64,000 nt of DNA from Moniliella sp. 'wahieum' (lineage: Eukaryota > Basidiomycota > Moniliellomycetes > Moniliellales > Moniliellaceae). Every line of letters starts with the position of its first letter. Position 1 is the first letter of the stretch. Both the position numbers and the translations under genes were made by a program. This document shows, one piece after another, positions 59,040-64,000 of this stretch. The notes under the pieces were generated by a model, which was not told the DNA's origin, made no database searches, and was given only the letters and a program-made list of their open reading frames with translations. The stretch lies in assembly GCA_003971905.1 (NCBI GenBank), contig RSEE01000151.1, forward strand, positions 54,205 to 118,204, read 5' to 3'.

Positions 59040-61450
59040 TCAGCTCCATCTGGGCGTGCTCCCATGCTCATTCCATCCTGGCAGCGCTCCTTTGGCCCAG
59101 ATCCGACGTTGGAAACACTCAGATTGACCTCCTCGCACACACCTTTCAGGACAAACAAACCCCACTCGAAACGGTGCAGAATTGAGCTTTTGGCGCACAA
59201 ATGCATGTTTGCGGTGGTGCAGCTGGTGGTCGCCGTGTTGAATGCAGGTCCACTTCTTGTCCTCGTTGCATACCGTCTCGTCTACTTTTCGTCGGTTGCG
59301 AGCGCAACTGCACTCAGATCGTGCACGCGGCTGAGATCTTTCCAGCAAGCCAAACCGCACCGGAATTGGTTCAGACTGAGCTCTGTACACCCAATGATGC
59401 TGTATGATGGTGCATCTTATAGCATAGCACAGTTGTAATATACGGTGTGCATCCGGTCCTCGTTGCATACCGCCCCTTTCATTTTTGGCCGCATACAAGC
59501 GCAACTGCACTCAGATCGTGCACGCGGCCGAGATCTTTCAGGCAAGCCAAACCGCACCGCAATTGGTGCAGAACTGAGGTCTACACACCCAAATGAAGTT
59601 TGGGGATGGTTGAGATATACAAGTGTTGAATATATGATGCGCATCCGGTCCTCGTTGCATACCGGCACATCTCATTTTTGCCGCATACAAGCGCAACTGG
59701 CCTCATATCAATCCCGCTGCTGAGATCTACTCGGGGAGCCAAACCGCACCGCAATTGGTGCAGAACTGAGGTCTGTACACCCAAATGAAGGTTGGGGATG
59801 GTCAGATATACAAGTGGTGAATATTGGTGTGCATCCGGTCCTCGTTGCAAACCGCCGGATTTATTTCTGGCCGCATACAAGTGCAACTGCCCTCATATCA
59901 ATCCCGCTGCTGAGATCTTTCAGGCAAGCCAAACCGCACCGCAATTGGTGCAGAAATGAGGTCTGTACACTCAAATGAAGTTTGGGGTGGTCAGATATAC
60001 AAGCGTTGAATATATGATGCGCATCCACTGCTCGTTGCATACCGCCGGATTTATTTCTGGCCGCATACAATGCAACTGCCCTCATATCAATCCCGCGCTG
60101 AGATCTTTCAGGCAAGCCAAACCGCACCGCAATTGGTGCAGAAATGAGGTCTGTACACTCAAATGAAGTTTGGGGATGGTCAGATATACAAGCGTTGAAT
60201 ATGATGCGCATCCACTGCTCGTTGCATACCGCCGGATTTATTTCTGGCCGCATACAAGTGCAACTGCCCTCATATCAATCCCGCTGCTGAGATCTTTCAG
60301 GCAAGCCAAACCGCACCGCAATTGGTGCAGAAATGAGGTCTGTACACTCAAATGAAGTTTGGGGATGGTCAGATATACAAGCGTTGATATATGGTGTGCA
60401 TCCGGTCCTCGTTGCAAACCGCCGGATTTATTTCTGGTCGCATCGAAGAGCAACTGCCCTCATATTGATCCCGCTGCTGAGATCTGCTCGGGGAGCCAAA
60501 CCGCTTCACAATTGATGCGGAACTGAGGTCTACACACCCAAATGAAGTGTGCGGGGCATGCGTTGGTACTATAATGGTCCGCGTCCGCTCGATGTTGCAT
60601 GCACTCAGATTTATTTTTTGGCCGGATCGCCAGTTGGATGCACTCAGGTGGTGCATGGGGCTAATATCTTGCCGGGAAGCCAAACCCTTCCAGATTCGTG
60701 CAGAATTGAGGTCTGCACACCCACATGTAGTCTTGGCATGGGCATATTCGCCCCATATCGTCGAAGTTCCATTTTCCATCCGTTCGTGCTCTGTCAATTT
60801 TCGTTGGATCCGAGATTGTAGACGCACACACGGTGCTCCTGGATGAGATCTTTCATGGAGCTAACGCTTGTCCCGGTCCTGCAGAGATGAGGTCTACACA
60901 CGCCCAAATCGCTACGTGATGGTGCACAGTTGGTCAAAATGGTCGCCGTCCAATGATCATTCCCGCCGTGCTTCTCCAATTTTGATCGGATCCCAGCTTG
61001 GATGCACTCCATTTGTGCGCGTGGCCGAGCTCTTTCAGGGGAGCCAAACCGCTCCGGGCTGAGTGCAGGACCGAGGCCGTGATGCTACAAAACCGCACGC
61101 ACCAGGGCGGAGCAGCATCAAACCGCGCAATGTACCCGCCGCCCGCACACCTCCCAACTGGCTGCCATGGTAGAATAAACACATGTAGCATGTACTCCCG
61201 ATTGAGCTCTTTCAGGAAAGCTGAGGCGCTTGCGGAGTGGACCAGAGTTGAGGTCTGCACGCGTCCAAGTAGCCAAGGGTTGAAACGGCGCAGTGTCGCG
61301 CTTACTGCCGCTGGTGCTGCGCGAAATCTGAGCAGATTTGAATCGAGTCAGTTGCAAATTGTTCTCCCGAGTGATATCGTTCAGGGGAGCTGCTGCGGTT
61401 GCGAATTGGCCCAGAATGGGGGTTTGCACACGTACCTGTACGTGCGGGCG
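59040..61450. repeat. Tandem array of about 13 units, 170-192 bp each
   Basis: The recurring signature GAGATCTTTCAGG, followed by GCCAAACCGC, AATTGGTGCAGAA and GAGGTCT, appears near 59147, 59336, 59531, 59723, 59912, 60100, 60290, 60479, 60665, 60845, 61029, 61204 and 61375. Within a unit GTCCTCGTTGCATACCGCC and a GGCCGCATACAAG box also recur. Units between about 59800 and 60400 are nearly identical and those toward both ends are increasingly diverged. Frames stay open in places because central periods are near 189-192, but no consistent protein emerges. Satellite-like and non-coding in my judgement. Confidence 0.92.
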
Positions 61451-61830
61451 GGGCGATGGCAGGCCGGTGCGGCCGAGTGGCTGAGTTGATGCTGGCGGTG
61501 CTCGTGCAGTTGGGCTTGGAGTGGGGCATGGGTGGCGCGCAGGTGTGGGTGTGGGAGTGCTCGGTGCGATGCACGCGTGCGGGGTGTGGGGCGGGGCGCA
61601 CAGGCGGCGCAGGGCGGGGTGGCGTTGGGTGGGTGCGATGGTGGGGCTGGTGGATTTGGGATGCGATGGGCGGCGGACGGATCGGCGGCGGAGGAGGCGT
61701 GGATCGCGTGATCGATGATCGATGAGCGACGACGCCTCCGAGTTAAACGGGAATCGTAACTAGTAATTGCGGTGCACGGACGTAGCGGACGGTGATTGGG
61801 GTGGTGGATGGGTGAGCGTGTGCTGAGTTG
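61451..61830. other. G-rich spacer after the tandem array
   Basis: Plus strand strongly G-rich (GGTGGGGCTGG-like) at 61490-61720, followed by GATCGATGATCGATGAG palindromic units. No gene. Confidence 0.4.
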
Positions 61831-61855
61831 GCTTGAAGCTTGAAGCTTGAAGCTT
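61831..61855. repeat. GCTTGAA heptamer x3
   Basis: Three tandem GCTTGAA heptamers, the complement type of the GCTTCAA units at 37266. Same heptamer family as at 57.2 kb. Confidence 0.85.
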
Positions 61856-61934
61856 GGGTGGCGATCGCCGCAGCTGGCTTTGGCCCACCACCCGCCGCTG
61901 GGCCGAGCCGAGCCGAGCGTAGCCTGGCGCCCCA

Positions 61935-62830
61935 AGGTCTGTCTGTTGCCTCGTCATTCCCCGATCAGCGCCTCCTTTTCGCGTCTCCTGTGCTTTTGCC
62001 ACGCCCGTCGGCCACACACTCACTCTCTCTGTTCTGTGTCTTCTGTCTGTCCAGCCCCTGCCCCCCTTCCGCGCGTCTTCCACTCCCACCTGCCCCCCCC
62101 CCCCCCCCCCCCTGCCGCCCCCCTGCCGCCGCCTCGCCCGCACCCTCGCTCGCGCCATCCCCACCCTCGCTCGCTCCATCCCCACCCTCCCTCGCCCATT
62201 ACCAAGCGCACCATGCAGCAATCCCACGGCTCCCCATTCCGATGCGCCCGCCCACCTTCCTTTTTACCGTCCACCCTCTGCCCCCCTCGCCACCCGCCAC
62301 CCCCCATCACCATCCCCACCCTCGCTTCGACCATCCCCACTCTCGCTCGCCCATTGCCAAGCGCACCATGCCAAGGTCTGTTGCCTCGTCATCCCCCAAT
62401 CTCTGCCTTCTCCTCTCCCGTGCTTCTGCCATCCGCCCCAGCCACACACTGACCCCCCTGCTCTGTGTGCCCGTCCACGCGCCTGCCTGTGCCTGTGTCT
62501 TCTCATTCCCCCCTGCCGCCCACTCGCCCGCCTGCGCTCCCTCCCCCGCCTCTCCCCGCCCTGGCCACGCCCACGTCGGCCCCCCCCCCCCCGCTGCGGG
62601 CATGTGCAGGCAGACCATGGTTCATGCCTCGTGGCCCATGCGACGGCGCTGGCGATCCGATCTGGGCATCCTCACCCGCTCGCCCGCCCCTCGTCACACC
62701 CCGCCTTGCCCCATCACCCTTCTCGGCTCGGGCATGTGTGCTCTTGGGTATGTGCAGGCAGAACATGGTGCAGCCCCCTGGGCCCGTCTCTTCAGTGCCA
62801 TGCCACGCCGCGTCTGCCGTGTCCCTGCCC
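61935..62830. repeat. Polypyrimidine region with about 430-bp imperfect duplication
   Basis: A C/T-rich plus strand with a C-run of about 18 at 62094-62112. GTCTGTTGCCTCGTCAT and its following text occur at about 61939 and again at about 62371. CCATCCCCACCCTCGCTCG repeats several times between 62155 and 62345. ATGTGCAGGCAGA occurs at about 62601 and 62751. Long open frames here come from lack of stops in pyrimidine DNA and are not genes. Confidence 0.75.
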
Positions 62831-64000
62831 TCACCTGACTCTCTCTCTTCTCTGCCGTCTGCCCAGCCACTGCCCCACCGGTGCGGCCAAGCTTGTTCGC
62901 TCATAGACACTAGCAATGATTCTATGGTGTTACATGTTGAGTCGCGGGCAAATCATAGTATTCCAGACCTGTACGCTTCGCGATCAGGTACTTGCAAGTT
63001 ACGGTGACAAGGCGCCTCCCTCGTCGGCAAAGCCTCCATCGCACGGAAAATGAGTGGTTCTTCCTCTTCCCGCTCCACACTACGCGGCTGAGTGGCACCC
63101 GTCGTTTCCTCCACATTGTCCCTCATTAAGTCGTCTTCGTACAAGATAGGACGGGGCTCTGCATGGAGAGCGAGGGCTGTACGCCAACTCACCCCATACA
63201 AGCGCCATACGGCAGAAGCAGCTAAGTGGTGTTGTTATAATGCCTGGATGTGCACGTGTTGTCTCCCCCGTTTTAATACGGAAACGGTACTTGCGACCAT
63301 GGTACATACGGATTTGCGAACGTGGACGAAGGCTCGCGCACGGGGCCGACGTCGCTTTGGCCCGTTGAGGATCCACCCTGATCGGTAGTAGGTTGGTCGG
63401 TAGTAGGTTGGTCCCCACCGTACCAGCACCACTGTCCCCACCTTACCAGAACGCCCGCGACGACCTCGAGGTTGCACGACTCGACGCGCACCGCTGGATC
63501 TCATGACTCCCGCTGCACTTCCGGCAGGTGTTGAGCAGGGCCGCGGGTGCGTGGTTTCTAGCTCATCACCGGGACCAGAGGGCGGGGATGGAACGGTCGG
63601 GCGTAGGCCGGACACGCTCGATAGCCTCTTGATTCAGGTCCTCCTCTGCGTCACAACAGCATCCTCCATTACCTCCACCACATCGGCAAGGTCGGTGTCT
63701 CATGGACCACGTCCCGCTGTATGCCAGATGCTTGAAGCGCCTCAATGAGATGTTCCATCGCCACCACATCGGCATGGGAGATGCCACATGAACCATCTCG
63801 GTATCTGGCCTGGCTTCTTGCCGCGCCCTGGTGCCACATCCATCACTTCTGTGCATCCTCGATCGGTGGCATGTCACCAAGGCCATGGTCTTGTACGTCT
63901 CGGGCACCACATCCATTCCCGCTGGTGCATCCTCGATCGGTGGCATGTCGTCAAGACCGTAGTCAGCCCGCCTCTTGGATCGGCAAAGTGGCGTCCCGCG
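62831..64000. other. Right-edge region with unassigned minus-strand frames
   Basis: Minus-strand frames contain plausible acidic or charged segments (RPILYEDDLMRDNVEETTG and VEREEEEPLIFRAMEALP near 63060-63150; MPPIEDAPAGMDVVPETYKT near 63900). The phrase MPPIEDA recurs about 75 bp away, showing a short internal repeat. GGTCGGTAGTAGGTT is duplicated at 63378-63411. No family recognised. Possibly the 3' part of a gene extending beyond the window. Confidence 0.3.

Noticed and set aside
59861-60253. Open frames through the 190-bp array read as a repeat protein
   Set aside because: Both strands are open and reading frames shift between units because unit length varies, so no consistent peptide repeat is maintained.
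61840-62838. 332-codon Pro-rich plus-strand frame
   Set aside because: It lies in polypyrimidine repeats where stops are scarce. Composition is almost only Pro, Ser, His and Leu, so there is no protein signal.

Overview
The window is nuclear DNA of a fungus and most likely a basidiomycete. The evidence is GC-rich protein-coding DNA, short introns of about 65-90 nt with GT..AG ends and CTAAC/CTGAC branch points, a two-SDR-domain peroxisomal Fox2, a fungal UDP-galactopyranose mutase, a DUF2985-type membrane protein, a Zn2Cys6 regulator and a Ty3/gypsy element. Introns are rare (0-4 per gene) and spacers are long (0.4-4 kb). I infer an intron-poor basidiomycete lineage but cannot name a genus from the sequence alone.

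Layout. 1-623 (-): N-terminal part of a CaMK-type kinase, cut by the window edge. 2582-4191 (+): UDP-galactopyranose mutase. 4569-7365 (-): multifunctional beta-oxidation enzyme Fox2. 9184-10136 (-): Ser/Pro-rich protein with a C-terminal membrane anchor. 11904-15615 (-): DUF2985 integral membrane protein. 15616-19739: gene-free spacer. 19740-23980 (-): decayed Ty3/gypsy element. 25609-27483 (+): ABC-F ATPase Arb1. 29794-31858 (+): NCS1 nucleobase/allantoin-type permease. 32989-36671 (-): Zn2Cys6 transcription factor. 38481-41612 (-): Rad16. 42104-43225 (-): dynactin p27. 44512-45270 (+): triosephosphate isomerase. 45955-46589 (+): DJ-1/PfpI protein. 47299-48103 (-): dynactin p25. 50791-52695 (+): secreted type-B carboxylesterase. 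From about 53.5 kb rightward no family is recognisable. This part holds Cys-containing open frames of unknown meaning, a telomere-like G-rich tract, a 40-bp x3 repeat, a 177-bp duplication, heptamer microsatellites, a 13-unit array of about 170-192 bp, and polypyrimidine repeats. It looks subtelomeric or heterochromatic.

How the genes relate. Most are unlinked housekeeping genes. The exception is the pair of dynactin pointed-end subunits p25 and p27, which lie 4 kb apart on the same strand with TPI and a PfpI gene between them. Both are left-handed beta-helix proteins that partner in the same subcomplex.

Caveat for every reader. Conserved genes such as UGM, TPI, Fox2, Rad16 and the dynactin subunits are broken by single-base indels, mostly one base lost from a short G or C run. 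Reading across them restores full-length, well-conserved proteins. I treat them as consensus errors in the assembly and not as pseudogenes, and give one span per gene.
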